Shown one piece after another: positions 1-8,480 of a stretch of DNA of 46,571 nt (position 1 is its first letter; the number at the start of each line of letters is the position of its first letter). Position numbers and translations under genes: made by a program. The DNA comes from an uncultured Marinoscillum sp. (GTDB taxonomy: Bacteria > Bacteroidota > Bacteroidia > Cytophagales > MED-G16), in the NCBI GenBank assembly GCA_902633975.1, contig CACPHX010000001.1, positions 1 through 46,571 on the forward strand. Direction: 5' to 3'. The notes beneath the pieces were generated by a model, which was not told the origin of the DNA, did not search any database, and saw only the letters and a list, made by a program, of their open reading frames with translations.

Positions 1-1
1 A

Positions 2-1564
2 TCATATCAAGTCTGCTCAGAGATACAAAAAATGTGTATACCCTTAGAGACAGATTTTAGTTTTTTTAAAAAAATAGATTCAAAAGAGGTATTATCAGTT
101 GATTATTTAAATGTAAAAGAGAATGAATCATTGTTGTCCTTTGTTTTATTTTCTTTTTTTGCGGGTTTCTTAGCAATTTTAACTCCGTGTGTATTCCCAA
201 TGATACCTATTACGGTTTCTTTTTTTGCTAATAAAACTCAGAGAAATTCAACACTTGACGCCTTAATTTATGGGCTTTCAATTATTATAATATTTACATT
301 TTTTGGCGTCTTCCTCTCATTATTAATGGGTCCACAAACAGCTAATGATATAGCAACAGGTTTGGTTCCTAATATAATTTTCTTTATACTATTTCTAATT
401 TTTGGTGCATCACTAATTGGATTTTTTGAGCTGACACTTCCTTCTGGCATAATTACGTCAATAGACAAAAAGTCTGACCAAGGAGGATTTATTGGTTTAT
501 TTTTTATGGCCTTAACATTGGTTCTTGTTTCATTCTCTTGTACAGGTCCTTTGGTTGGTAGTATACTAGTTCAGTCCGCAAGTGGCTTAAAGATTCAACC
601 AGTACTTGGTATGTTAGCTTTTTCTACCGCATTTGCTACACCATTTACTCTTTTAGCTATATTTCCTGACAAAATAAAGTCCTTACCAAAGTCAGGTGGG
701 TGGATGATAACTTTAAGAGTTATACTTGGTTTTATTGCGATTATTTTTTCATTTAAATTTTTAGGTGTTGTTGACAAAGCCTATCACTTTAATTTGTTAA
801 GTAGAGATATAATCCTAGTAATTTGGTCGGCTTTACTATTTATTCTTGCTTTATATGTTTTTGGAATGATTAAGCTTCCTGAAGGATATAATTCAAATAA
901 AGGAATAGTGAACTCAATGCTGGGTGTTTCCATTTTGTTATTATCTTTTACATTACTATCTGGTATTTTTGGAAATAGGCTAAAGTACCTTGCGGCGTAT
1001 TTACCACCACAAAGTTCGACATATGTTGACATTAAAACATTTAAGAGAACACCCTTCTTTTCGGATTACCTTGAAAACGATACATTTTATGATAATATAA
1101 AGTTTGCTGATATTTTTGAATTGCCACATGGTCTCAAGGGCTTCTTTGACTTTGATGAGGGTATGAGTTATGCAAAAGAAGTTAATAAACCAGTACTTTT
1201 AGATTTTACGGGACATGGTTGTGTTAATTGCAGAGATATTGAGGCAAGGGTCTGGCCTGACCAAAGGGTAAGAGACATATTAAATAATGATTATGTTTTG
1301 GTATCACTTTATGTTGATGATAAAACCCTTCTTTCTGAGGAAAACTGGTATGTATCAAGTTACGATGGTAAGGTTAAAAAGTCTATAGGAAGGCAAAATT
1401 CTGATTTTCAAATATCTCGTTTTCAGAATAATGCTCAACCCTATTACGTTGTTATAAACCCTTTCTCTGATCAAATAATTTCTCCTCCATGGGGTTATGA
1501 ATTGAATATAGAAAAATATATTGATAACTTAAAAAAAGGTATTGATGCGTTTTATGAGAATTGA
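2..1564 (+). CDS. dsbD: DsbD-like thiol:disulfide interchange protein, 5' end cut by the window edge
   Basis: DsbD carries electrons from cytoplasmic thioredoxin across the inner membrane to periplasmic thiol proteins, including those of cytochrome c maturation. The frame is open to the left edge: the codons before the first ATG (position 32) encode SYQVCSEIQK, which continues into MCIPLE. That is the cysteine-pair end of the N-terminal DsbD-alpha domain, so the ATG is internal and the gene starts outside the window. Then come about eight hydrophobic segments holding the transmembrane cysteines in TPCVFP and FSCTGP, and a C-terminal thioredoxin domain with GHGCVNCRD (CxxC) followed by the usual thioredoxin-like tail. 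All expected redox cysteines that lie within the window are present. The stop overlaps the start of the following peptidase gene. The ccm genes at 28722-33095 are a likely functional partner, though not adjacent. Confidence 0.92.
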   Translation, partial: SYQVCSEIQKMCIPLETDFSFFKKIDSKEVLSVDYLNVKENESLLSFVLFSFFAGFLAILTPCVFPMIPITVSFFANKTQRNSTLDALIYGLSIIIIFTFFGVFLSLLMGPQTANDIATGLVPNIIFFILFLIFGASLIGFFELTLPSGIITSIDKKSDQGGFIGLFFMALTLVLVSFSCTGPLVGSILVQSASGLKIQPVLGMLAFSTAFATPFTLLAIFPDKIKSLPKSGGWMITLRVILGFIAIIFSFKFLGVVDKAYHFNLLSRDIILVIWSALLFILALYVFGMIKLPEGYNSNKGIVNSMLGVSILLLSFTLLSGIFGNRLKYLAAYLPPQSSTYVDIKTFKRTPFFSDYLENDTFYDNIKFADIFELPHGLKGFFDFDEGMSYAKEVNKPVLLDFTGHGCVNCRDIEARVWPDQRVRDILNNDYVLVSLYVDDKTLLSEENWYVSSYDGKVKKSIGRQNSDFQISRFQNNAQPYYVVINPFSDQIISPPWGYELNIEKYIDNLKKGIDAFYEN

Positions 1565-2765
1565 AATATTTTTTTTAATTTTTTTTCTAATATTAAACTC
1601 CTGTTCTCAAAAAGAATCTACAACTTCTTTAACTGAAAACTCCGAAGAAATAATTGTTCATACTCCTGAATTTAAGTTTGGTATAAATTTAGATTCTTTT
1701 AGGTATGAAACACATAAGATTAAATGGGGTCAAAATTTCTCGGATATTTTATCTAAACGTGGACTATCTAACAAAAAGATTTATGATGCAAGTCTTACAA
1801 TAAAACCGTTTTTTAATTTAAAAAAACTTAAAAATGGAAACTTTTTCACCCTTTTTTATAAACATAATAACCCAAAACCATCCTTCTTTGTTTACGAGAC
1901 AAGTCTTTACGATTACCTAGTTTGTTCACTTGATGAAAGAGTTGAGGCTAGTATTATAAAAAGAAAGATAACCTACAACGAAAAGAAAATTGAGGGTAAA
2001 ATAAATTCGAGTCTTTATTTAAGTTTTGATGACCTTAACTATCCTATTGAACTCGTAAATAAAATGGTTGATATTTTTGCGTGGCAGATAGACTTTTTTA
2101 GAATTAATCCTGGAGATAATTATGAAATTCTTTACACTGAAGAAATAATTGACAGCGTTGTTGTTGGAATTAGTAATGTTAAGGCTGCAAGGTTTACACA
2201 CAATGAAAAAGATTTCTACGCCTTCTCATATAATCAAGGTTTAGGTAACGATTATTTTGATGAAAACGGAAAGAGTTTAAGGAAAACTTTTCTAAGATCT
2301 CCTCTCACCTTTTATAGAATATCTTCCAGATATAGAAAGAAAAGGTTCCATCCAGTCTTGAAAAGATACCGAGACCACTTAGGAACGGATTATGCTGCAC
2401 CAAAAGGCACTCCTATAATGACTGTTGCTGACGGAAAAATAATTGAAGCTAGATATGGTAGAAACAACGGTTATTTTGTTAAGGTAAAACATAACAATAT
2501 TTACTCAACACAATACCTTCACATGTCTAAATTTGCAAAAGGAATAAAGCCAGGTAAAAATGTTAGACAGGGCGATATAATCGGATATGTTGGCTCTACA
2601 GGCTTGGCTACAGGCCCTCATGTATGTTACAGGTTCTGGAGAAATGGAAAGCAAGTAGATCCATATAAACAAAAGGATCTTCCAGATGGTGAACCAATTC
2701 TTGCTCAGCACCTACCAGCTTATAATTACGTTAAAGAGAAGTATTTAAAAATTTTAGACGGATAG
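1545..2765 (+). CDS. M23-family peptidoglycan endopeptidase, lipoprotein
   Basis: This is probably a cell-wall metallo-endopeptidase (LytM/M23) anchored in the envelope. The N terminus has a lipoprotein leader ending in LNSC, followed by a variable region of about 230 residues and a C-terminal M23 domain. Motif HLGTD (His about 278, Asp about 282) matches the first zinc motif HxxxD. The second motif, normally HxH, reads GPHVCYRFW, so the second histidine is replaced by Cys (about 361) while the first (about 359) is kept. I recall similar HVCYRFW motifs in flavobacterial M23 proteins, so this may be a lineage variant, not inactivation. ATG codons at 1545 and 1554 and a TTG at 1542 are possible starts; all keep the leader. 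It overlaps the dsbD stop by about 20 bp and converges with the decarboxylase gene, overlapping by 12 bp. Confidence 0.85.
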   Translation: MRFMRIEIFFLIFFLILNSCSQKESTTSLTENSEEIIVHTPEFKFGINLDSFRYETHKIKWGQNFSDILSKRGLSNKKIYDASLTIKPFFNLKKLKNGNFFTLFYKHNNPKPSFFVYETSLYDYLVCSLDERVEASIIKRKITYNEKKIEGKINSSLYLSFDDLNYPIELVNKMVDIFAWQIDFFRINPGDNYEILYTEEIIDSVVVGISNVKAARFTHNEKDFYAFSYNQGLGNDYFDENGKSLRKTFLRSPLTFYRISSRYRKKRFHPVLKRYRDHLGTDYAAPKGTPIMTVADGKIIEARYGRNNGYFVKVKHNNIYSTQYLHMSKFAKGIKPGKNVRQGDIIGYVGSTGLATGPHVCYRFWRNGKQVDPYKQKDLPDGEPILAQHLPAYNYVKEKYLKILDG

Positions 2766-4202
2766 ATTTCCCAGTTTATCTTCTACTTTTGATCCTATCT
2801 CCTCCAATACCCTTATCAAAAAATCAATATCTTTCTTGTTCCTTCTGTGATTTATGCAATTTATCCTAAGGACATTCTCTTTATCTATAACAGTTCCAGA
2901 AAGAAAAACTCTACCGTCTTTTTCTATTTCCTCAATAATTTTTTTATTTAAAATATCATCTGAGACATTTTTAAATTTACTTATATACTTGAAACAAAAA
3001 ATTGACAATTCAGGCTTGTGTAACGCCTTGAATAAATCATTATTTTTAATTTTCTCATATGCATATAAAGCCATCTCTATATCGTTTCGTATTGCTTTTG
3101 AAATGGCAGAATGTCCGTAAACCTTAATAGTCATCCAAACTTTTAATGCTTTAAAATCTTTTGACAGTTGAATGCTGTAGTTCATTAAGTCTTCTCTCTC
3201 ATCAATATCTGCACCACCCATTAAATATTCGGGGATTAAAGAAAATGTGTTTTTTAGCTGTTGTTGATTTTTAACAAGAACGCATGCCACCTCAAATGGG
3301 ACAAACATCCATTTATGTGGATTAAGAAGAATAGAGTCTGCTTTTTCCATTCCCTTAAATAAACTTTTATATTCCTTAAGACCAGCTGCTGGTCCACCAT
3401 ATGCAGCATCTACCATGAACCATAAATCAAATTTTTTACAAACCTTTTCTATTTCGTCCATAGGATCAACACTACCAGTATTTGTTGTACCGGCTATTCC
3501 TATTATCCCTATTGGTTTAAGTCCAGATTTTATGTCATGGTTTATTTCTTTCTTTAATTCATTAATTTGAATTTTAAAATTTTTATCTCTTTTAACTTTG
3601 ACAAGATTTTCAGATCCTAGCCCTAAAATATCCATTGCCTTATCGATACTTGAGTGTCCTTCCTCAGACACATAGACCCTCATTACTTTTTCTTTATATA
3701 TTCCTTTTTCTTTAATTTTTTTACCTCCTTTTACTTTTCTCATTACAGCTATGTTCATAAGATTTGCTACAGAACCACCACTGACTAAAACCCCTCCACA
3801 TTTTTGATTGTACCCAATAAATTCTGATATCCATTCGATAACAATTTTCTCTATTTCACTATTTGCAGGAGCACTATGCCACTTGAGGTTATTTTGATTT
3901 AGTGCTGCTTTAATATATTCAGCAATTATTCCAATTTGATTACCTCCCCCAGTTATATAACCATAATAGTTTGGGCTTGGATTAAAATTTGACGAATCAA
4001 TTAAATTTTTTTCAAGTTTTTTAATTACTTCATGTGCTTTGGTCCCTTTATTTTTACTCTTAATTTTAAAAGTTTCTCTGATTTCTGCAGGACTTTTGTT
4101 ATTGTATATTTTAGATCCCCGAAGCTTTTTATCATACCAGTCTGTAATCATATCAGTAGCCTGATATATCAGCTTCTTGAAATCTTCATTAGATATTTCC
4201 AT
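2754..4202 (-). CDS. PLP-dependent group II amino-acid decarboxylase family protein
   Basis: The 482-residue protein belongs to the pyridoxal-5'-phosphate decarboxylase family that includes aromatic-L-amino-acid, glutamate, tyrosine and diaminobutyrate decarboxylases. NPHKWMFVPFE holds the PLP-binding lysine (Lys about 297), FMVDAAYGGPAAG holds the aspartate that contacts the pyridine nitrogen, and VSGGSVANLMN is the phosphate-side loop. An N-terminal WHSAPANSEIE segment fits the family substrate and dimer region. Full length with no signal peptide suggests a cytoplasmic enzyme. It is the last gene of a three-gene operon, 3 bp after the cupin gene. The substrate cannot be read from the sequence; aromatic amino acids are the default for this fold, but a non-decarboxylating lyase or aldehyde synthase activity is possible. 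Confidence 0.85.
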   Translation of the reverse strand: MEISNEDFKKLIYQATDMITDWYDKKLRGSKIYNNKSPAEIRETFKIKSKNKGTKAHEVIKKLEKNLIDSSNFNPSPNYYGYITGGGNQIGIIAEYIKAALNQNNLKWHSAPANSEIEKIVIEWISEFIGYNQKCGGVLVSGGSVANLMNIAVMRKVKGGKKIKEKGIYKEKVMRVYVSEEGHSSIDKAMDILGLGSENLVKVKRDKNFKIQINELKKEINHDIKSGLKPIGIIGIAGTTNTGSVDPMDEIEKVCKKFDLWFMVDAAYGGPAAGLKEYKSLFKGMEKADSILLNPHKWMFVPFEVACVLVKNQQQLKNTFSLIPEYLMGGADIDEREDLMNYSIQLSKDFKALKVWMTIKVYGHSAISKAIRNDIEMALYAYEKIKNNDLFKALHKPELSIFCFKYISKFKNVSDDILNKKIIEEIEKDGRVFLSGTVIDKENVLRINCINHRRNKKDIDFLIRVLEEIGSKVEDKLGNLSV

Positions 4203-4205
4203 ATA

Positions 4206-4523
4206 TTAATTATTATACTCTTCTCTTTTCGGTGTAAAAACATCAATCAATTTACAGTCAGATAGTGCAATTCCAGAGTGATTCTTATTAGATGGAATAA
4301 CAACTATCTCGTTTTTTTTGACAGTAATTTTTTCGCCTTCTAAGGCTAGTTCAAACTTCCCACTTTGAACAAATAGAATTTGTTCATGAATGTGGTTGTG
4401 CTCAGGTATAGAGGACCCTTTCTTCACTTCCCAAAAAGCCAAGGTCATCTTATCACCATGACAAAATTTTCCAAAAAAACCTGGTACTATTTCTTTTTCT
4501 TTTATTGTTTTAAGCTTTATCAT
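4206..4523 (-). CDS. Single-domain cupin protein
   Basis: A 105-residue small beta-barrel protein with both cupin motifs: the first contains EHNHIHEQ with histidines at 42, 44 and 46 and Glu47/Gln48, ending at VQSG; the second contains NKNHSG with His82. These residues usually bind one divalent metal. Such single-domain cupins act as dioxygenases, isomerases, sugar or ligand sensors, or have no known role, so no reaction is assigned. It overlaps the end of the upstream hydrolase gene by 14 bp and lies 3 bp before the decarboxylase gene, which argues for translation from one transcript and a joint pathway. Confidence 0.8.
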   Translation of the reverse strand: MIKLKTIKEKEIVPGFFGKFCHGDKMTLAFWEVKKGSSIPEHNHIHEQILFVQSGKFELALEGEKITVKKNEIVVIPSNKNHSGIALSDCKLIDVFTPKREEYNN

Positions 4524-5397
4524 AATTCTTTTTTATTAAAACTCTTTTCAATCCTAAAATACTCATATATGGTGGATTTGCTATACAGTATTGTTCAATT
4601 GTTTGGTCATCTACTAATTTACTTTTTAAACTTTTCTTGATATAAACTTTAAACTTTTCTATCAGAACAGTTTCATTTTGATCTTCATTTTTTTTTACCC
4701 ATATCAACCACTCTTTCAAAGTATTTTGAAGATTTATTATTTCATTTTCTTTATATGAGAATTTACCAAAGTGAGTAAAGTAAAGAAACTTTGGATTTTC
4801 TTTTTTGATTATCTCCAAACTCTTTTCCCATTCCTCAACGTTAATGTCTGGAGGCGGACAAGCTGGTACTAGGGGGCCATTATTTATTTTAGCTCCCGCA
4901 ACATCTCCAGTAAATACTGAGTCTCCAATAACCCACGAAATATGATGTTTAGCATGGCCTGGTGTATGTAAAGCTTTTATTTCTACATGATTAATTTTAA
5001 TTTTTTCTTTATCGTTCACTGGTATTACCTTATTTTCATCAATTCCCTCAATATTACCCCATAGTTTATTCATACTTTTGCCATATATGATTTTTGCAGA
5101 AGCAATTAATTTCTCAGGGTTAATTAAGTGAGACTTACCAAACGGATGGACGTAAATATTTGCTCCATTTTTTGCAAACCACCATGCAGCACCTGCGTGA
5201 TCTAGATGAATATGTGTAAGGAAAATATGCTTTATGTTTTCAGCACTTTCTCCATTTTTTTTGATCTCACTCTTCAGATTTTTCAGGCAACTCTCTGGTC
5301 CACATTCAATTAATGCAAGTTCTTTGTTTATCTTTAACAGAAAACATGCAACTGTTGACTTTATACCTTGAAAATTTAGATCAATAGTTTTTATCAT
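4510..5397 (-). CDS. Metallo-beta-lactamase-fold hydrolase (glyoxalase II-like)
   Basis: A 295-residue cytoplasmic hydrolase with the dinuclear metal motif THIHLDHAG (His62, His64, Asp66, His67), a later histidine in HTPGHAKHH, the bridging aspartate in FTGDVAG and a final histidine in THFGKF. Members hydrolyse thioesters, lactones, phosphoesters or beta-lactams; a segment PACPPPDINVEEW resembles a common bacterial subgroup annotated only as MBL-fold hydrolase. A helical extension of about 70 residues at the C terminus may close over the active site. It is the first gene of the operon with the cupin and the decarboxylase and diverges from the thioesterase gene with only 25 bp between start codons. 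Substrate unknown. Confidence 0.85.
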   Translation of the reverse strand: MIKTIDLNFQGIKSTVACFLLKINKELALIECGPESCLKNLKSEIKKNGESAENIKHIFLTHIHLDHAGAAWWFAKNGANIYVHPFGKSHLINPEKLIASAKIIYGKSMNKLWGNIEGIDENKVIPVNDKEKIKINHVEIKALHTPGHAKHHISWVIGDSVFTGDVAGAKINNGPLVPACPPPDINVEEWEKSLEIIKKENPKFLYFTHFGKFSYKENEIINLQNTLKEWLIWVKKNEDQNETVLIEKFKVYIKKSLKSKLVDDQTIEQYCIANPPYMSILGLKRVLIKKNYDKA

Positions 5398-5422
5398 ACT
5401 TACTAATATTATTTAAGATAGA

Positions 5423-5914
5423 ATGTTATCAAAAGATTCACCAAAGATTTTTCAGAATAATATGCCTGGTAATGTTTGTTTTGGATGTGGTAGAGAAATC
5501 AAGGATGGTTTACACGTAAAAAGTTTTTGGGATGGTGATGAGTCTGTATGTTTTTGGAAGCCTAAACAATTTCATCAGGGCTGGAAGGATATTATGAATG
5601 GGGGTATAATATCGACTATAATTGATTGCCACACAATGGGAACAGCTATGGCTTATGCATATAAATTTGAGAAAAGAGAGTTAAGCTCAAAGCCACATTA
5701 TAGATATGCAACCGGAACAATTAAGGTTAGGTTTATAAAACCTACACCAAACAAAGAAGTTAAGTTACGAGCAGTTGTTAAAAGCTATACTCCAAAAAAA
5801 GTACTTATTAAATGTTATGTTGAAAGTAATAATGAAGTAACCGCCGAGGCGGAAGTAGTTGCTTTTAGGGTTTTTGACAGCAACAATACATCAAAAAATT
5901 TATTTAGTAGTTAA
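5423..5914 (+). CDS. PaaI/hotdog-fold thioesterase family protein
   Basis: A 163-residue protein with the hotdog fold pattern: an N-terminal CFGCGREIKDGLH segment typical of a PaaI-like subgroup, then HQGWKDIMNGGIISTIIDCH, where the residues after the long helix start (the IISTIID region) usually hold the catalytic Asp or Glu, and beta strands ending in VTAEAEVVAFRV. It probably cleaves an acyl-CoA or related thioester in the cytoplasm. It diverges from the MBL-fold hydrolase gene across 25 bp, so the two may share a promoter region, and its 3' end overlaps the ThuA gene by 15 bp on the other strand. Substrate not deducible. Confidence 0.75.
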   Translation: MLSKDSPKIFQNNMPGNVCFGCGREIKDGLHVKSFWDGDESVCFWKPKQFHQGWKDIMNGGIISTIIDCHTMGTAMAYAYKFEKRELSSKPHYRYATGTIKVRFIKPTPNKEVKLRAVVKSYTPKKVLIKCYVESNNEVTAEAEVVAFRVFDSNNTSKNLFSS

Positions 5915-6637
5915 ACTAGATGTATATAAAATTGCCTTCTCTATCATTTTAACAAACCTAGAATCTTTATAGGTTTCCGCAACATGCCCCAAACCTGTAT
6001 AAAATGACCTTCCACCTTCAAACTCATGATACCACGAAATGGGGTGATAATCACCATTTTCTCCACCCTCATAACTAGTCTCTTTTAAACTTAATAAAAC
6101 ATTTATATCTGGGTTGAAATTTTTGAAGTTATACCACTCATCTTTTATGCTCCATCTATCTTTGAGGTGGTCTGTTAAAAAGTGGTGTTTTTTTTCTGTT
6201 ATTATTGTTGCTTTCTGAATATCTGGATGATTCATAAAATAAGCTCCAACTAATTTCCCATACCATTCCCACCCATATTCTGTGTCTGTAGCTGAATGAA
6301 TTCCAATAAATCCCCCACCATTTCTGATAAAGCTTTCCATTGCTATTTTTTCATTATTATTCAAAATATCACCAGAAGTATTTAAAAAAACAATTACTTT
6401 AATATTTTCCAAAAACTTACTGTTAACGTAAGTTGATTCATTAGATATTACACAATCATAGTTTTTTTCATTGCATATTAGGTCAAAGAGTTTTTTTCCA
6501 GCTTCTATTCCTTCTTTATGAATAAAGCCGCCTGTTTTATATATCACCAGTAATGATATTTTTTCATTATTTAAACTTTCACTTAGTGGGGTAAAGTTTA
6601 ATATTGAATTAATTATTAGAATAAGCTTTATTATCAT
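5900..6637 (-). CDS. Secreted ThuA-domain protein
   Basis: ThuA proteins adopt a class I glutamine amidotransferase-like fold and are linked to carbohydrate use, although their reaction is poorly defined. Here a signal-like hydrophobic N terminus (residues 1-20) precedes the domain. Hallmarks are the KTGGFIHKEGIEAG segment near the N terminus, GGGFIGIHSATDTEYGWEWY in the middle, GAYFMNHPD, and the closing GGRSFYTGLGH. Length of 245 residues is normal for a single ThuA domain. The gene diverges from the DUF1684 gene across 33 bp. With the neighbouring sugar isomerase-like protein it suggests extracytoplasmic sugar processing, but this is an inference from neighbours. Confidence 0.85.
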   Translation of the reverse strand: MIIKLILIINSILNFTPLSESLNNEKISLLVIYKTGGFIHKEGIEAGKKLFDLICNEKNYDCVISNESTYVNSKFLENIKVIVFLNTSGDILNNNEKIAMESFIRNGGGFIGIHSATDTEYGWEWYGKLVGAYFMNHPDIQKATIITEKKHHFLTDHLKDRWSIKDEWYNFKNFNPDINVLLSLKETSYEGGENGDYHPISWYHEFEGGRSFYTGLGHVAETYKDSRFVKMIEKAILYTSSLTTK

Positions 6638-6670
6638 AGGTTTTTTTAAAATGTTAACTTTATAAATATA

Positions 6671-7549
6671 ATGAAATTAAGATTTTTAATTTTTTATTTT
6701 ACCTTCTTGTCATGTTCTGAAATTACTAATCCGGAATATTATGAAGACTGGAAGTTGAGAAGAAAAAATGATTTATATGCTGAGAATGGTTTCCTTAACT
6801 TGGCGGGACTTTATCAGGTTGAGGATGGAAAACACACAATGGGATCTGCATCAGGAAATGATATGTTGATGCCAAATGGTTTTCCTGAGAATTTTGCTGA
6901 GTTTACAGTTAAAGATTCTATCATTACATTTAAATATTATGTGCCTGTCTTATTCGAAAATAAATTAATTAAAGAGATATCTTACAATTACTTTGAAGAC
7001 TCAAACTTTTTTGATAGGGGTTCTTTTAGGTGGTTTGTTCATGTTGATTCTGGAGTTATAGGGATAAGGCTTAGAAATTTTAATCATCCAATGTTAAAAA
7101 CCGATTTAGAAATTAATCACTTCACTTACAACAAGAACTGGATAGTAAATGCAACTTTTAAACCTTTTGAAAATCCAAAAAGAGTAATTATTCCAAACTT
7201 TCAGGGGGGTAATTATTATGATACCATTCCAGGTAAAATATATTTCAATTATGAAGGAACTGAATATTCATTTGAACCTACAGTTAGATCCTCTGGTAGA
7301 TATTTTATTCCTTTTGGTGATTTGACAAACGGTGAATTAACTTATGGTGGGGGAAGGTTTTTATATTTAGATCCACCAGACAGTAACAATAATATTACAA
7401 TTGATTTTAATATGGCTTACAATCCGCCTTGTGTTTTCTCGACTTTTACTACATGTCCTCTCCCTCCAAAAGAAAATATTTTACCATTTAAGATTCCTGC
7501 TGGAGAGTTAGATTATAATGGTGTATTATTTAGTAGTGTCTATGAATAA
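6671..7549 (+). CDS. DUF1684 lipoprotein
   Basis: A 292-residue protein with a lipoprotein leader (about 15 residues ending FLSC) and a full DUF1684 domain. The recognisable family blocks are WKLRRKNDLYAENGFLNLAG near the N terminus, a central beta-rich part with GGNYYDTIPG, and a C-terminal DFNMAYNPPCVFSTFTTCPL followed by PPKENILPFKIPAGE. The C-terminal block contains the two conserved cysteines and the proline-rich loop of the family. Function of DUF1684 is not established. It starts a two-gene run with the sugar isomerase-like gene 19 bp downstream. Confidence 0.85.
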   Translation: MKLRFLIFYFTFLSCSEITNPEYYEDWKLRRKNDLYAENGFLNLAGLYQVEDGKHTMGSASGNDMLMPNGFPENFAEFTVKDSIITFKYYVPVLFENKLIKEISYNYFEDSNFFDRGSFRWFVHVDSGVIGIRLRNFNHPMLKTDLEINHFTYNKNWIVNATFKPFENPKRVIIPNFQGGNYYDTIPGKIYFNYEGTEYSFEPTVRSSGRYFIPFGDLTNGELTYGGGRFLYLDPPDSNNNITIDFNMAYNPPCVFSTFTTCPLPPKENILPFKIPAGELDYNGVLFSSVYE

Positions 7550-7568
7550 TTTTTTTTAAATTAATTGT

Positions 7569-8480
7569 ATGAAAAGAAGAGATTTCATATTTAAATCGAT
7601 ACTTGCGGGAAGCGTAATTCCAAATCCAATCTTTGCCTATCAAAGGCAATCTCCTTTTTTTGAGATCGGACTCGCTCAGTGGTCACTAAACAAATCCTTA
7701 AATTCAGGAAAGATTGATAACCTTGATTTTGCGAGAATAGCTAGAGAGAAATTTGATATAGGTGTAGTTGAATATGTAAATCAATTTTTTATCAATAAAG
7801 CAAAGAATAAAAAATACCTGAGCGAAATGTTAAACATATCTGAAGATAATGGGATAGTTAATAACTTAATTATGATTGATTCGGAAGGCAACTTGGGTGA
7901 CACAAATAAAAGAAAGAGACTAAAGGCTATCAATAATCATAAGAAATGGGTAGAGGCTGCAAAGTTTATTGGTTGTTCCCACATCAGGGTAAACGCTGCA
8001 GGGAATGGCACTGAGGAAGAGGTATCAAAAAATGCATCCGAATCTTTAGCTGTTCTTGGAGAATTTTCTGAAGACTTTGGTATAAATGTTATTGTTGAAA
8101 ATCATGGTGGATACTCTTCGAACGCAAAATGGTTAGTTAAGGTAATTGAGAATACAAACAGAAAAAACATTGGAACTCTTCCTGACTTTGGCAACTTTTG
8201 TATTCGTCGAGCAACTGAAAATTCATCAGGTTGTGCAGAAGAATATGACAGATATCTTGGTGTTAAAGAATTATTACCCTATGCTATGAGCGTTAGTGCC
8301 AAAAGTAACGATTTTGATTCTGATGGAAATTGTATTGAGACTGATTTTTCAAGAATGATGAGTATTATAAAAAACTCTGAGTATAGAGGTTATATTTCTA
8401 TTGAATATGAGGGGTCTAGTTACAGTGAGCTGGAGGGAATTAAACTAACCAAGTCTCTACTAGAACGCGAGGGAGTTTAA
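7569..8480 (+). CDS. Exported sugar phosphate isomerase/epimerase-type TIM barrel protein
   Basis: The 303-residue protein starts MKRRDFIFKSILAG, a twin-arginine (Tat) export signal, so it is probably folded in the cytoplasm with its metal and moved to the periplasm. The rest fits the xylose isomerase-like/AP endonuclease 2 TIM barrel: IVENHGG (metal-ligand Glu), GTLPDFGNF (Asp), and a final ISIEYEG (Glu). Members epimerise or isomerise sugars or act as inositol-type dehydratases. Neighbouring ThuA and DUF1684 genes support a role in carbohydrate breakdown outside the cytoplasm. The stop overlaps the EamA transporter gene on the opposite strand by 4 bp. Confidence 0.8.
   Translation: MKRRDFIFKSILAGSVIPNPIFAYQRQSPFFEIGLAQWSLNKSLNSGKIDNLDFARIAREKFDIGVVEYVNQFFINKAKNKKYLSEMLNISEDNGIVNNLIMIDSEGNLGDTNKRKRLKAINNHKKWVEAAKFIGCSHIRVNAAGNGTEEEVSKNASESLAVLGEFSEDFGINVIVENHGGYSSNAKWLVKVIENTNRKNIGTLPDFGNFCIRRATENSSGCAEEYDRYLGVKELLPYAMSVSAKSNDFDSDGNCIETDFSRMMSIIKNSEYRGYISIEYEGSSYSELEGIKLTKSLLEREGV

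Noticed and set aside
2854..3120. An 88-codon plus-strand frame inside the decarboxylase gene
   Set aside because: Antisense to conserved PLP-decarboxylase sequence and without recognisable domains.
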